DNA of 64,000 bases from NCBI RefSeq assembly GCF_904849725.1, contig NC_058524.1:549199763-549263762 (forward strand), in the 5' to 3' direction. The DNA is from Hordeum vulgare subsp. vulgare (Eukaryota > Streptophyta > Magnoliopsida > Poales > Poaceae). Both the position numbers and the translations under genes were made by a program. Numbering within the stretch: position 1 is the stretch's first letter; each line of letters begins with the position of its first letter. The notes below the pieces were generated by a model. The model was not told where the DNA came from and did no database searches. It saw only the letters and a program-made list of their open reading frames with translations. Below are positions 9,220 to 19,725 of this stretch, in pieces.

Positions 9220-11364
9220 GAGAAAAGCTCCGTTTTTAGCAACAAACACTTTGCCCTCGGATTTGAGATAGAAGGTGTACCCAACTGTCTCTTTTGGATA
9301 ACCTATGAAGACGCACCTTTCCGCTTTGGGTTCCAGCTTTTCAGGCTGAAGCTTTTTGACATAAGCATCACATCCCCAAACTTTAAGAAACGACAACTTT
9401 GGCCTTTTGCCATACCACAGTTTGTATGGTGTCGTCTCAACGGATTTTGATGGTGCCCTATTTAAAGTGAATGCAGCTGTTTCTAATGCATAACCCCAAA
9501 ATGATAACGGCAAATCAGCAAGAGACATCATAGATCGCACCATCTCTAACAAAGTACGATTACGACGTTCGGACACACCATTACGCTGTGGTGTTCCAGG
9601 CGGTGTTAACTGCGAAACAATTCCACATTGTCTTAAGTGAGCACCAAACTCGAAACTCAGATATTCACCCCCACGATCAGACCGTAGGAACTTGATCTTC
9701 TTGTTACGATGATTTTCCACTTCACTCTGAAATTGCTTGAACCTTTCAAATGTTTCAGACTTGTGCTTCATCAAGTAGACATAACCATATCTACTTAAAT
9801 CGTCAGTGAAGGTGAGAAAATAACGATATCCGCCGCGTGCCTCTACGCTCATTGGACCACACACATCGGTATGTACGATTTCCAACAAGTCACTTGCACG
9901 CTCCATTGTTCCAGAGAACGGAGTCTTAGTCATCTTGCCCATGAGGCATGGTTCGCATGTGTCAAGTGAATCAAAGTCAAGTGACTCCAAAAGTCCATCA
10001 GCATGGAGTTTCTTCATGCGCTTTACACCAATATGACCCAAGCGACAGTGCCACAAAAATATGGCGCTATCATTGTTTACTCTAACTCTTTTGGTCTCAA
10101 TGTTATGTATATGCGTATCGCTATCAAGATTCAATATGAACAATCCTCTCACATTCGGTGCATGACCATAAAAGATGTTACTCATAGAAATAGAACAACC
10201 ATTATTCTCAGACTTAAAAGAGTAACCGTCTCGCAATAAACAAGATCCAGATATAATGTTCATGCTCAACGCAGGCACTAAATAACAATGATTTAAGTTC
10301 ATCACTAATCCCGATGGTAGCTGAAGTGACACTGTGCCGACGGCGATTGCATCAACCTTGGAACCATTTCCTACGCGCATCGTCACTTCTTCTTTCGCCA
10401 GCCTTCGTCTATTCCGCAGTTCCTGCTTCGAGTTGCAAATGTGAGCAACAGAACCGGTATCGAATACCCAGGCACTACTACGAGAGCCGGTTAAGTACAC
10501 ATCAATAACATGTATATCAAATATACCTGATTTTTCTTTGCCCGCCTTCTTATCTGCCAGATACTTGGGGCAATTGCGCTTCCAGTGACCCATACCCTTG
10601 CAATAGAAGCACTCTGTTTCAGGCTTAGGTCCAGCCTTGGGTTTCTTCGGCGGATTGGCAACAGGCTTGCCGCTCTTCTTCGAATTGCCCTTCTTGCCTT
10701 TGCCGTTTCTCTTGAAACTAGTGGTCTTGCTCACCATCAACACTTGATGCTCTTTACGGAGTTCAGACTCTGCGACTTTCAGCATCGCAAACAACTCGCC
10801 GGGAGACTTGTTCATCCCTTGCATGTTGTAGTTCAACACAAAGCCTTTATAGCTTGGCGGCAGTGATTGAAGGATTCTGTCAGTGATAGCTTCTTGCGGG
10901 AGTTCAATCCCCAGTTCAGCTAGACGGTTTGAGTACCCAGACATTTTGAGCACATGTTCACTGACAGACGAGTTTTCCTCCATCTTGCAAGCATAGAATT
11001 TATCGGAGGTCTCATACCTCTTGATCCGGGCGTTCTTCTGAAAGATAAACTCCAACTCCTGGAACATCTCAAATGCTCCATGACGCTCAAAGCGACGTTG
11101 AAGTCCCGGTTCTAAGCCATACAAGACTGCACATTGAACTATTGAGTAGTCCTCCTTACGTGCTAACCAAGCGTTCTTAACATCCTGATCAGCCGTAGCG
11201 GGTGGTTCATCTCCTAGCGCAGCATTAAGGACATAATCCTTCTTCCCAGCTTGTAAGATTAGCTTAAGATTACGAGCCCAGTCTACAAAGTTGCTTCCAT
11301 CATCTTTCAACTTATCTTTCTCTAGGAACGTATTAAAATTCAGGATGACTGTCGCGTGAGCCAT
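9211..11364 (-). CDS. ORF1 copy 1: Gag-protease-integrase polyprotein
   Basis: 717 aa starting MAHATVILNFNTFLEKDKL; this is the first ATG after the leader and it begins the conserved Gag. Gag core is at about 1-230, a Lys-rich linker follows, and the zinc knuckle CFYCKGMGHWKRNC is near 252-265. The protease active site is FDTGSVAHIC near 303. The integrase zinc finger (H...H...C...C, with CEPC) is at about 440-475, and the catalytic core has D500 (HTD), D563 (RSDRGGEY) and E599 (GVSERRNRTL) with 35 residues between the last two. The product would form virus-like particles, mature and integrate cDNA. The frame is complete to the in-frame amber codon before RT. Its private variant is Lys in RIKRYETSDK, where the others have Glu. 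The reading frame is intact, but the unit lacks a usable ORF2. Confidence 0.9.
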   Translation of the reverse strand: MAHATVILNFNTFLEKDKLKDDGSNFVDWARNLKLILQAGKKDYVLNAALGDEPPATADQDVKNAWLARKEDYSIVQCAVLYGLEPGLQRRFERHGAFEMFQELEFIFQKNARIKRYETSDKFYACKMEENSSVSEHVLKMSGYSNRLAELGIELPQEAITDRILQSLPPSYKGFVLNYNMQGMNKSPGELFAMLKVAESELRKEHQVLMVSKTTSFKRNGKGKKGNSKKSGKPVANPPKKPKAGPKPETECFYCKGMGHWKRNCPKYLADKKAGKEKSGIFDIHVIDVYLTGSRSSAWVFDTGSVAHICNSKQELRNRRRLAKEEVTMRVGNGSKVDAIAVGTVSLQLPSGLVMNLNHCYLVPALSMNIISGSCLLRDGYSFKSENNGCSISMSNIFYGHAPNVRGLFILNLDSDTHIHNIETKRVRVNNDSAIFLWHCRLGHIGVKRMKKLHADGLLESLDFDSLDTCEPCLMGKMTKTPFSGTMERASDLLEIVHTDVCGPMSVEARGGYRYFLTFTDDLSRYGYVYLMKHKSETFERFKQFQSEVENHRNKKIKFLRSDRGGEYLSFEFGAHLRQCGIVSQLTPPGTPQRNGVSERRNRTLLEMVRSMMSLADLPLSFWGYALETAAFTLNRAPSKSVETTPYKLWYGKRPKLSFLKVWGCDAYVKKLQPEKLEPKAERCVFIGYPKETVGYTFYLKSEGKVFVAKNGAFLEK

Positions 11365-12604
11365 GATCTACAACACAAATATATTCAAAGTGGACTTAGA
11401 CTATGTTCAAGATAATTAGAGTTCAACTTAATCAAATTATAGGCTAAACTCCCACTCAAAAAGTACATCTCTCTAGTCATTTGAGTGGTTCATGATCCAC
11501 TTACACTATCCCAAGTCCGATCATCACGTGAGTTGGGTATAGTTTCAGTGGTAAGCATCCCTATGCTAATCATATCAACTATATGATTCACGATCGACCT
11601 TTCGGTCTCATGCGTTCCGAGGCCATGTCTGCACATGCTAGGCTCGTCAAGCTTAACCCGAGTGTTCCGCGTGCGCAATTGTTTTGCACCCGTTGTATGT
11701 GAACGTTGAGTCTATCACACCCGATCATCACGTGGTGTCTCGAAACGACGAACTGTAGCAACGGTGCACAGTCGGGGAGAACACAATTTCGTCTTGAAAT
11801 TTTAGTGAGAGATCACCTCATAATGCTACCGTCGTTCTAAGCAAAATAAGGTGCATAAAAGGATTAACATCACATGCAATTCATAAGTGACATGATATGG
11901 CCATCATCACGTGCTTCTTGATCTCCATCACCAAAGCACCGGCACGATCTTCTTGTCACCGGCGCCACACCATGATCATCCATCAACGTGTTGCCATCGG
12001 GGTTGTCGTGCTACTTATGCTATTACTACTAAAGCTACATCCTAGCAAAATAGTAAACGCATCTGCAAGCACAAACGTTAGTATAAATACAACCCTATTG
12101 CTCCTGCCGGTTGCCGTACCATCGACATGCAAGTCGATATTTCTATTACAACATGATCATCTCATACATCCAATATATCACATCATCGTTGGCCATATCA
12201 CATCACAATCATACCCTGCAAAAACAAGTTAGACGTCCTCTAATTTTGTTGTTGCATGTTTTACGTGGTGACCAAGGGTATCTAGTAGGATCGCATCTTA
12301 CTTACGCAAACACCACAACGGAGATATATGAGTTGCTATTTAACCTCATCCAAGGACCTCCTCGTTCAAATCCGATTCAACTCAAGTTGGAGAAACCGTC
12401 ACTTGCGAGTCATCTTTGAGCAAAGGGGGTTACTCGTAACGATGAAACCAGTCTCTCGTAAGCGTACGAGTAATGTCGGTCCAAGCCGCTTCAATCCAAC
12501 AATACCGCGGAATCAAGAAAAGACTAAGGAGGGCAGCAAAGCGCACATCACCGCCCACAAAACCTTTTGTGCTCTACTCGAGAAGACATCTACGCATGAA
12601 CCTA

Positions 12605-12616
12605 GCTCTGATACCA
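12605..12616 (-). other. Primer-binding site, copy 1
   Basis: TGGTATCAGAGC on the minus strand, one base inside LTR2. It is complementary to the 3' end of plant initiator tRNA-Met. Exact equivalents lie at 19713-19724, 26820-26831, 33929-33940 and 41041-41052. Confidence 0.9.
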
Positions 12617-12617
12617 C

Positions 12618-14440
12618 TGTTGGGGAACGTCGCATGGGAAACAAAAATTTTCCTACGCGCACGAAGACCTATCATGGTGATGTCCATCTACGAGAGGGGA
12701 TGAGTGATCTACGTACCCTTGTAGATCGTACAGCAGAAGCGTTAGAGAACGCGGTTGATGTAGTGGAACGTCCTCACGTCCCTCGATCCGCCCCGCGAAC
12801 AATCCCGCGATCAGTCCCACGATCTAGTACCGAACGGACGGCACCTCCGCGTTCAGCACACGTACAGCTCAACGATGATCTCGGCCTTCTTGATCCAGCA
12901 AGAGAGACGGAGAGGTAGAAGAGTTCTCCGGCAGCGTGACGGCGCTCCGGAGGTTGGTGATGACCTTGTCTCAGCAGGGCTCCCCCCGAGCTCCGCAGAA
13001 ACGCGATCTAGAGGAAAAACCGTGGAGGTATGTGGTCGGGCTGCCGTGGAAAAGTCGTCTCAAATCAGCCCTAAAACCTCCGTATATATAGGTGGGAGGG
13101 AGGGGGCCTTGCCTTGGGGTCCAAGGACCCTCAAGGAGTCGGCCGAGCCAAGGGGGAGGACTCTCCCCCCCCAAACCGAGTTGGACTAGGTTTGGTGGGA
13201 GGGAGTCCCCCTCCCTTCCCACGTCCTCCCTTTTTCTTTTTTCTTTTTTCCTTTGATTTCTTATCCTTGGCGCATAGGCCCCTTTTGGGCTGTCCCACCA
13301 GCCCACTAAGGGCTGGTGCGCCACCCTTATGGCCTATGGGCTTCCCCGGGGTGGGTTGCCCCCCCCGGTGAACTCCCGGAACCCATTCGTCATTCCCGGT
13401 ACATTCCCGGTAACTCCGAAAACCTTCCGGTAATCAAATGAGGTCATCCTATATATCAATCTTCGTTTCCGGACCATTCCGGAAACCCTCGTGACGTCCG
13501 TGATCTCATCCGGGACTCCGAACAACATTCGGTAACCAACCATGTAACTCAAATACGCATAAAACAACGTCGAACCTTAAGTGTGCAGACCCTGCGGGTT
13601 CGAGAACTATGTAGACATGACCCGAGAGACTCCTCGGTCAATATCCAATAGCGGGACCTGGATGCCCATATTGTATCCTACATATTCTACGAAGATCTTA
13701 TCGTTTGAACCTCAGTGCCAAGGATTCGTATAATCCCGTATGTCATTCCCTTTGTCCTTCGGTATGTTACTTGCCCGAGATTCGATCGTCAGTATCCGCG
13801 TACCTATTTCAATCTCGTTTACCGACAAGTCTCTTTACTCGTTCCGTAATACAAGATCCCGCAACTTACACTAAGTTACATTGCTTGCAAGGCTTGTGTG
13901 TGATGTTGTATTACCGAGTGGGCCCCGAGATACCTCTCCGTCATACGGAGTGACAAATCCCAGTCTTGATCCATACTAACTCAACTAACACCTTCGGAGA
14001 TACCTGTAGAGCATCTTTATAGTCACCCAGTTACGTTGCGACGTTTGATACACACAAAGCATTCCTCCGGTGTCAGTGAGTTATATGATCTCATGGTCAT
14101 AGGAATAAATACTTGACACGCAGAAAACAGTAGCAACAAAATGACACGATCAACATGCTACGTCTATTAGTTTGGGTCTAGTCCATCACGTGATTCTCCC
14201 AATGACGTGATCCAGTTATCAAGCAACAACACCTTGTTCATAATCAGAAGACACTAACTATCATCGATCAACTGGCTAGCCAACTAGAGGCATGCTAGGG
14301 ACGGTGTTTTGTCTATGTATCCACACATGTAAATGAGTCTTCATTCAATACAATTATAGCATGGATAATAAACTATTATCTTACAGAAATTATAATAATA
14401 ACTATATATTTATTATTGCCTCTAGGGCATAATTCCAACA
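12618..14440 (-). repeat. LTR2, shared by copies 1 and 2
   Basis: 1823 bp. It is 3' LTR for copy 2 and 5' LTR for copy 1. No target duplication is present at either edge: PBS side on the left, PPT side on the right. It shares AGCTCAACG near 12866 and a (CTTTTTT)-type run near 13230 with LTR4 and LTR5. Confidence 0.92.
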
Positions 14441-14492
14441 GTCTCCCACTTGCACTAGAGTCAATAATCTAGCCCTCACATCACCATGGGAA

Positions 14493-16304
14493 TTACATTG
14501 TAATAAATCTAACACCCATACAGTTCTGGTGTCGATCATGTTTTGGCCGTGGAAGAGGTTTAGTCAGCGGGTCTGCTACATTCAGATCCGTGTGCACTTT
14601 GCATATATTTACGTCCTCTTCCTCGACGTAGTCACGGATGAGGTTGAAGCGTCGTTTGATGTGTCTGGACTTCTTGTGAAACCGTGGTTCCTTTGCTAAG
14701 GCAATGGCACCCGTGTTGTCACAGAACAAGGTTATTGGATTCAGTGCGCTTGGCACCACTCCAAGATCCGTCATGAACTGCTTCATCCAGACACCCTCCT
14801 TAGCCGCCTCCGAGGCAGCCATGTACTCTGCTTCACATGTAGAATCTGCTACGACGCTTTGCTTGGAACTGCACCAGCTTACCGCACCCCCATTAAGAAT
14901 AAATACGTATCCGGCTTGCGACTTAGAGTCGTCCGGATCTGTGTCAAAGCTTGCATCGACGTAACCTTTTACGGCGAGCTCTTTGTCGCCTCCATATATG
15001 AGAAACATCTCCTTAGTCCTTTTCAGGTACTTCAGGATATTCTTGACCGCCGTCCAGTGATCCACTCCTAGATTACTCTGGAACCTACCTGCCATACTTA
15101 TGGCCAGGCTAACGTCCGGTCTAGTGCACAACATTGCATACATGATGGAACCTATGGCTGAAGCATAGGGGACGGAGCGCATATGCTCTCTATCTTCATC
15201 AGTTGCTGGGCACTGAGTCTTACTCAATCTCGTACCTTGTAAAACTGGCAAGAACCCTTTCTTGGACTGTTCCATTTTGAACCTCTTCAAAACTTTATCA
15301 AGGTATGTGCTTTGTGAAAGTCCTATCAGGCGTTTTGATCTATCCCTATAGATCTTAATGCCTAGAATGTAAGCAGCTTCTCCTAGGTCCTTCATAGAGA
15401 AACTTTTATTCAAGTAATCCTTTATGCTCTCCAAAAACTCCACGTTGTTTCCAATCAGCAATATGTCATCCACATATAATATTAGAAACGCCACAGAGCT
15501 CCCACTCACTTTCTTGTAAATACAAGATTCTCCAACCACTTGTATAAACCCAAATGCTTTGATCACCTCATCAAAACGTTTGTTCCAACTCCGAGATGCT
15601 TGGACCAGTCCATAAATGGATCGCTGGAGCTTGCACACCTTGTTAGCATTCTTAGGATCGACAAAACCTTCAGGTTGCATCATATACAATTCTTCCTTAA
15701 GGAAACCGTTAAGGAACGCCGTTTTGACATCCATCTGCCAGATTTCATAATCGAAAAATGCAGCTATTGCTAACATGATTCTGACGGACTTGAGCATCGC
15801 TACGGGTGAGAATGTCTCATCGTAGTCAACTCCTTGAACTTGTACAAAACCCTTTGCCACAAGTCGAGCTTTATAAACGGTCACATTGCCGTCAGCGTCC
15901 GTCTTCCTCTTAAAGATCCATTTGTTCTGAATAGCCTTGCGGCCTTCAGGCAGTACCTCCAAAGTCCACACTTTGTTCTCATACATGGATCCTATCTCGG
16001 ACTTCATGGCTTCTAGCCATTTGTTGGAATCTGGGCCCACCATTGCTTCTTCATAATTTGCAGGTTCATTGTTGTCCAACAACATGATTGATAAGACGGG
16101 ATTACCGTACCACTCTGGAGCAGCACGTGATCTCGTCGACCTGCGTGGTTCGACAGAAACTTGAACCAGAGTTTCATGATCATCATCATTAACTTCCTCC
16201 TCAACCGGCGTCGCAACGACAGAGGTTTCCCCTTGCCCTGCGCCACCATCCAGAGGGATGAGAGGTTCGACAACCTCGTCAAGTTCTATCTTCCTCCCAC
16301 TCAA
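14493..16304 (-). CDS. ORF2 copy 2: reverse transcriptase-RNase H
   Basis: 603 aa from MSGRKIELDEVVEP. The RT domain (about 75-320) has the palm motifs MDVKTAFLNG and YVDD near 277. RNase H (about 440-575) has GYVDASFDTD, CEAEYMA and FCDNTGAIALAKEP, covering the acidic active-site positions. RT copies the genomic RNA into cDNA and RNase H removes the template and leaves the PPT primer. The frame is continuous with ORF1 across the single amber codon, so the ATG at 16304 may not be a genuine start; readthrough is the alternative. The C-terminus RHQNCMGVRFITM ends close to the PPT, as is usual for Copia. I find no disabling change in this copy. Confidence 0.9.
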   Translation of the reverse strand: MSGRKIELDEVVEPLIPLDGGAGQGETSVVATPVEEEVNDDDHETLVQVSVEPRRSTRSRAAPEWYGNPVLSIMLLDNNEPANYEEAMVGPDSNKWLEAMKSEIGSMYENKVWTLEVLPEGRKAIQNKWIFKRKTDADGNVTVYKARLVAKGFVQVQGVDYDETFSPVAMLKSVRIMLAIAAFFDYEIWQMDVKTAFLNGFLKEELYMMQPEGFVDPKNANKVCKLQRSIYGLVQASRSWNKRFDEVIKAFGFIQVVGESCIYKKVSGSSVAFLILYVDDILLIGNNVEFLESIKDYLNKSFSMKDLGEAAYILGIKIYRDRSKRLIGLSQSTYLDKVLKRFKMEQSKKGFLPVLQGTRLSKTQCPATDEDREHMRSVPYASAIGSIMYAMLCTRPDVSLAISMAGRFQSNLGVDHWTAVKNILKYLKRTKEMFLIYGGDKELAVKGYVDASFDTDPDDSKSQAGYVFILNGGAVSWCSSKQSVVADSTCEAEYMAASEAAKEGVWMKQFMTDLGVVPSALNPITLFCDNTGAIALAKEPRFHKKSRHIKRRFNLIRDYVEEEDVNICKVHTDLNVADPLTKPLPRPKHDRHQNCMGVRFITM

Positions 16305-16319
16305 TTCTCTCGAGAGAAA

Positions 16320-18473
16320 CTATTTCTCGAGAAAAGCTCCGTTTTTAGCAACAAACACTTTGCCCTCGGATTTGAGATAGAAGGTGTACCCAACTGTCTC
16401 TTTTGGATAACCTATGAAGACGCACCTTTCCGCTTTGGGTTCCAGCTTTTCAGGCTGAAGCTTTTTGACATAAGCATCACATCCCCAAACTTTAAGAAAC
16501 GACAACTTTGGCCTTTTGCCATACCACAGTTTGTATGGTGTCGTCTCAACGGATTTTGATGGTGCCCTATTTAAAGTGAATGCAGCTGTTTCTAATGCAT
16601 AACCCCAAAATGATAACGGCAAATCAGCAAGAGACATCATAGATCGCACCATCTCTAACAAAGTACGATTACGACGTTTGGACACACCATTACGCTGTGG
16701 TGTTCCAGGCGGTGTTAACTGCGAAACAATTCCACATTGTCTTAAGTGAGCACCAAACTCGAAACTCAGATATTCACCCCCACGATCAGACCGTAGGAAC
16801 TTGATCTTCTTGTTACGATGATTTTCCACTTCACTCTGAAATTGCTTGAACCTTTCAAATGTTTCAGACTTGTGCTTCATCAAGTAGACATAACCATATC
16901 TACTTAAATCGTCAGTGAAGGTGAGAAAATAACGATATCCGCCGCGTGCCTCTACGCTCATTGGACCACACACATCGGTATGTACGATTTCCAACAAGTC
17001 ACTTGCACGCTCCATTGTTCCAGAGAACGGAGTCTTAGTCATCTTGCCCATGAGGCATGGTTCGCATGTGTCAAGTGAATCAAAGTCAAGTGACTCCAAA
17101 AGTCCATCAGCATGGAGTTTCTTCATGCGCTTTACACCAATATGACCCAAGCGGCAGTGCCACAAAAATATGGCGCTATCATTGTTTACTCTAACTCTTT
17201 TGGTCTCAATGTTATGTATATGCGTATCGCTATCAAGATTCAATATGAACAATCCTCTCACATTCGGTGCATGACCATAAAAGATGTTACTCATAGAAAT
17301 AGAACAACCATTATTCTCAGACTTAAAAGAGTAACCGTCTCGCAATAAACAAGATCCAGATATAATGTTCATGCTCAACGCAGGCACTAAATAACAATGA
17401 TTTAAGTTCATCACTAATCCCGATGGTAGCTGAAGTGACACTGTGCCGACGGCGATTGCATCAACCTTGGAACCATTTCCTACGCGCATCGTCACTTCTT
17501 CTTTCGCCAGCCTTCGTCTATTCCGCAGTTCCTGCTTCGAGTTGCAAATGTGAGCAACAGAACCGGTATCGAATACCCAGGCACTACTACGAGAGCCGGT
17601 TAAGTACACATCAATAACATGTATATCAAATATACCTGATTTTTCTTTGCCCGCCTTCTTATCTGCCAGATACTTGGGGCAATTGCGCTTCCAGTGACCC
17701 ATACCCTTGCAATAGAAGCACTCTGTTTCAGGCTTAGGTCCAGCCTTGGGTTTCTTCGGCGGATTGGCAACAGGCTTGCCGCTCTTCTTCGAATTGCCCT
17801 TCTTGCCTTTGCCGTTTCTCTTGAAACTAGTGGTCTTGCTCACCATCAACACTTGATGCTCTTTACGGAGTTCAGACTCTGCGACTTTCAGCATCGCAAA
17901 CAACTCGCCGGGAGACTTGTTCATCCCTTGCATGTTGTAGTTCAACACAAAGCCTTTATAGCTTGGCGGCAGTGATTGAAGGATTCTGTCAGTGATAGCT
18001 TCTTGCGGGAGTTCAATCCCCAGTTCAGCTAGACGGTTTGAGTACCCAGACATTTTGAGCACATGTTCACTGACAGACGAGTTTTCCTCCATCTTGCAAG
18101 CATAGAATTTATCGGAGGTCTCATACCTCTCGATCCGGGCGTTCTTCTGAAAGATAAACTCCAACTCCTGGAACATCTCAAATGCTCCATGACGCTCAAA
18201 GCGACGTTGAAGTCCCGGTTCTAAGCCATACAAGACTGCACATTGAACTATTGAGTAGTCCTCCTTACGTGCTAACCAAGCGTTCTTAACATCCTGATCA
18301 GCCGTAGCGGGTGGTTCATCTCCTAGCGCAGCATTAAGGACATAATCCTTCTTCCCAGCTTGTAAGATTAGCTTAAGATTACGAGCCCAGTCTACAAAGT
18401 TGCTTCCATCATCTTTCAACTTATCTTTCTCTAGGAACGTATTAAAATTCAGGATGACTGTCGCGTGAGCCAT
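16320..18473 (-). CDS. ORF1 copy 2: Gag-protease-integrase with E599K
   Basis: 717 aa, complete. Gag, zinc knuckle, DTG protease and the integrase zinc finger match the other copies. The codon at 16679-16677 is AAA instead of GAA, turning GVSERRNRTL into GVSKRRNRTL. By spacing (D500, D563, then 35 residues) this residue is the third acid of the integrase DDE triad. Family knowledge predicts loss of strand transfer, so the copy would need integrase supplied by another element. Confidence 0.9.
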   Translation of the reverse strand: MAHATVILNFNTFLEKDKLKDDGSNFVDWARNLKLILQAGKKDYVLNAALGDEPPATADQDVKNAWLARKEDYSIVQCAVLYGLEPGLQRRFERHGAFEMFQELEFIFQKNARIERYETSDKFYACKMEENSSVSEHVLKMSGYSNRLAELGIELPQEAITDRILQSLPPSYKGFVLNYNMQGMNKSPGELFAMLKVAESELRKEHQVLMVSKTTSFKRNGKGKKGNSKKSGKPVANPPKKPKAGPKPETECFYCKGMGHWKRNCPKYLADKKAGKEKSGIFDIHVIDVYLTGSRSSAWVFDTGSVAHICNSKQELRNRRRLAKEEVTMRVGNGSKVDAIAVGTVSLQLPSGLVMNLNHCYLVPALSMNIISGSCLLRDGYSFKSENNGCSISMSNIFYGHAPNVRGLFILNLDSDTHIHNIETKRVRVNNDSAIFLWHCRLGHIGVKRMKKLHADGLLESLDFDSLDTCEPCLMGKMTKTPFSGTMERASDLLEIVHTDVCGPMSVEARGGYRYFLTFTDDLSRYGYVYLMKHKSETFERFKQFQSEVENHRNKKIKFLRSDRGGEYLSFEFGAHLRQCGIVSQLTPPGTPQRNGVSKRRNRTLLEMVRSMMSLADLPLSFWGYALETAAFTLNRAPSKSVETTPYKLWYGKRPKLSFLKVWGCDAYVKKLQPEKLEPKAERCVFIGYPKETVGYTFYLKSEGKVFVAKNGAFLEK

Positions 18474-19725
18474 GATCTACAACACAAATATATTCAAAGT
18501 GGACTTAGACTATGTTCAAGATAATTAGAGTTCAACTTAATCAAATTATAGGCTAAACTCCCACTCAAAAAGTACATCTCTCTAGTCATTTGAGTGGTTC
18601 ATGATCCACTTACACTATCCCAAGTCCGATCATCACGTGAGTTGGGTATAGTTTCAGTGGTAAGCATCCCTATGCTAATCATATCAACTATATGATTCAC
18701 GATCGACCTTTCGGTCTCATGCGTTCCGAGGCCATGTCTGCACATGCTAGGCTCGTCAAGCTTAACCCGAGTGTTCCGCGTGCGCAATTGTTTTGCACCC
18801 GTTGTATGTGAACGTTGAGTCTATCACACCCGATCATCACGTGGTGTCTCGAAACGACGAACTGTAGCAACGGTGCACAGTCGGGGAGAACACAATTTCG
18901 TCTTGAAATTTTAGTGAGAGATCACCTCATAATGCTACCGTCGTTCTAAGCAAAATAAGGTGCATAAAAGGATTAACATCACATGCAATTCATAAGTGAC
19001 ATGATATGGCCATCATCACGTGCTTCTTGATCTCCATCACCAAAGCACCGGCACGATCTTCTTGTCACCGGCGCCACACCATGATCATCCATCAACGTGT
19101 TGCCATCGGGGTTGTCGTGCTACTTATGCTATTACTACTAAAGCTACATCCTAGCAAAATAGTAAACGCATCTGCAAGCACAAACGTTAGTATAAATACA
19201 ACCCTATTGCTCCTGCCGGTTGCCGTACCATCGACATGCAAGTCGATATTTCTATTACAACATGATCATCTCATACATCCAATATATCACATCATCGTTG
19301 GCCATATCACATCACAATCATACCCTGCAAAAACAAGTTAGACGTCCTCTAATTTTGTTGTTGCATGTTTTACGTGGTGACCAAGGGTATCTAGTAGGAT
19401 CGCATCTTACTTACGCAAACACCACAACGGAGATATATGAGTTGCTATTTAACCTCATCCAAGGACCTCCTCGGTCAAATCCGATTCAACTCAAGTTGGA
19501 GAAACGTCACTTGCGAGTCATCTTTGAGCAAAGGGGGTTACTCGTAACGATGAAACCAGTCTCTCGTAAGCGTACGAGTAATGTCGGTCCAAGCCGCTTC
19601 AATCCAACAATACCGCGGAATCAAGAAAAGACTAAGGAGGGCAGCAAAGCGCACATCACCGCCCACAAAACCTTTTGTGCTCTACTCGAGAAGACATCTA
19701 CGCATGAACCTAGCTCTGATACCAC

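Larger units (their letters stand above)
7332..12617 (-). mobile_element. Internal domain, copy 1
   Basis: 5286 bp. Minus-strand order: PBS (12616-12605), an untranslated leader (12604-11365) with no recognisable gene, ORF1 (11364-9211), a broken ORF2 (9195-7384), then the PPT. It is the most damaged of the five copies. Like copies 2 and 3 it carries the TGTTCCAGAG state near 9910, while it shares GATCGCAT near 12290 with copies 2 and 5. Confidence 0.9.
14441..19725 (-). mobile_element. Internal domain, copy 2
   Basis: 5285 bp, with the same order as copy 1. The leader (19712-18474) has lost one base in GAGAAACGTCAC near 19503. ORF2 is intact. ORF1 is open but has a substitution in the integrase active site. 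Confidence 0.9.

Noticed and set aside
9052..9450. Plus-strand open frame of 132 codons recurring in each unit
   Set aside because: Antisense to the ORF1/ORF2 junction of the retrotransposon. It recurs only because the unit is repeated, and it has no domain.
12605..12616. tRNA-like sequence at the LTR edges
   Set aside because: Only the 12 bases complementary to the tRNA-Met 3' end are present. It is a primer-binding site and not a tRNA gene.
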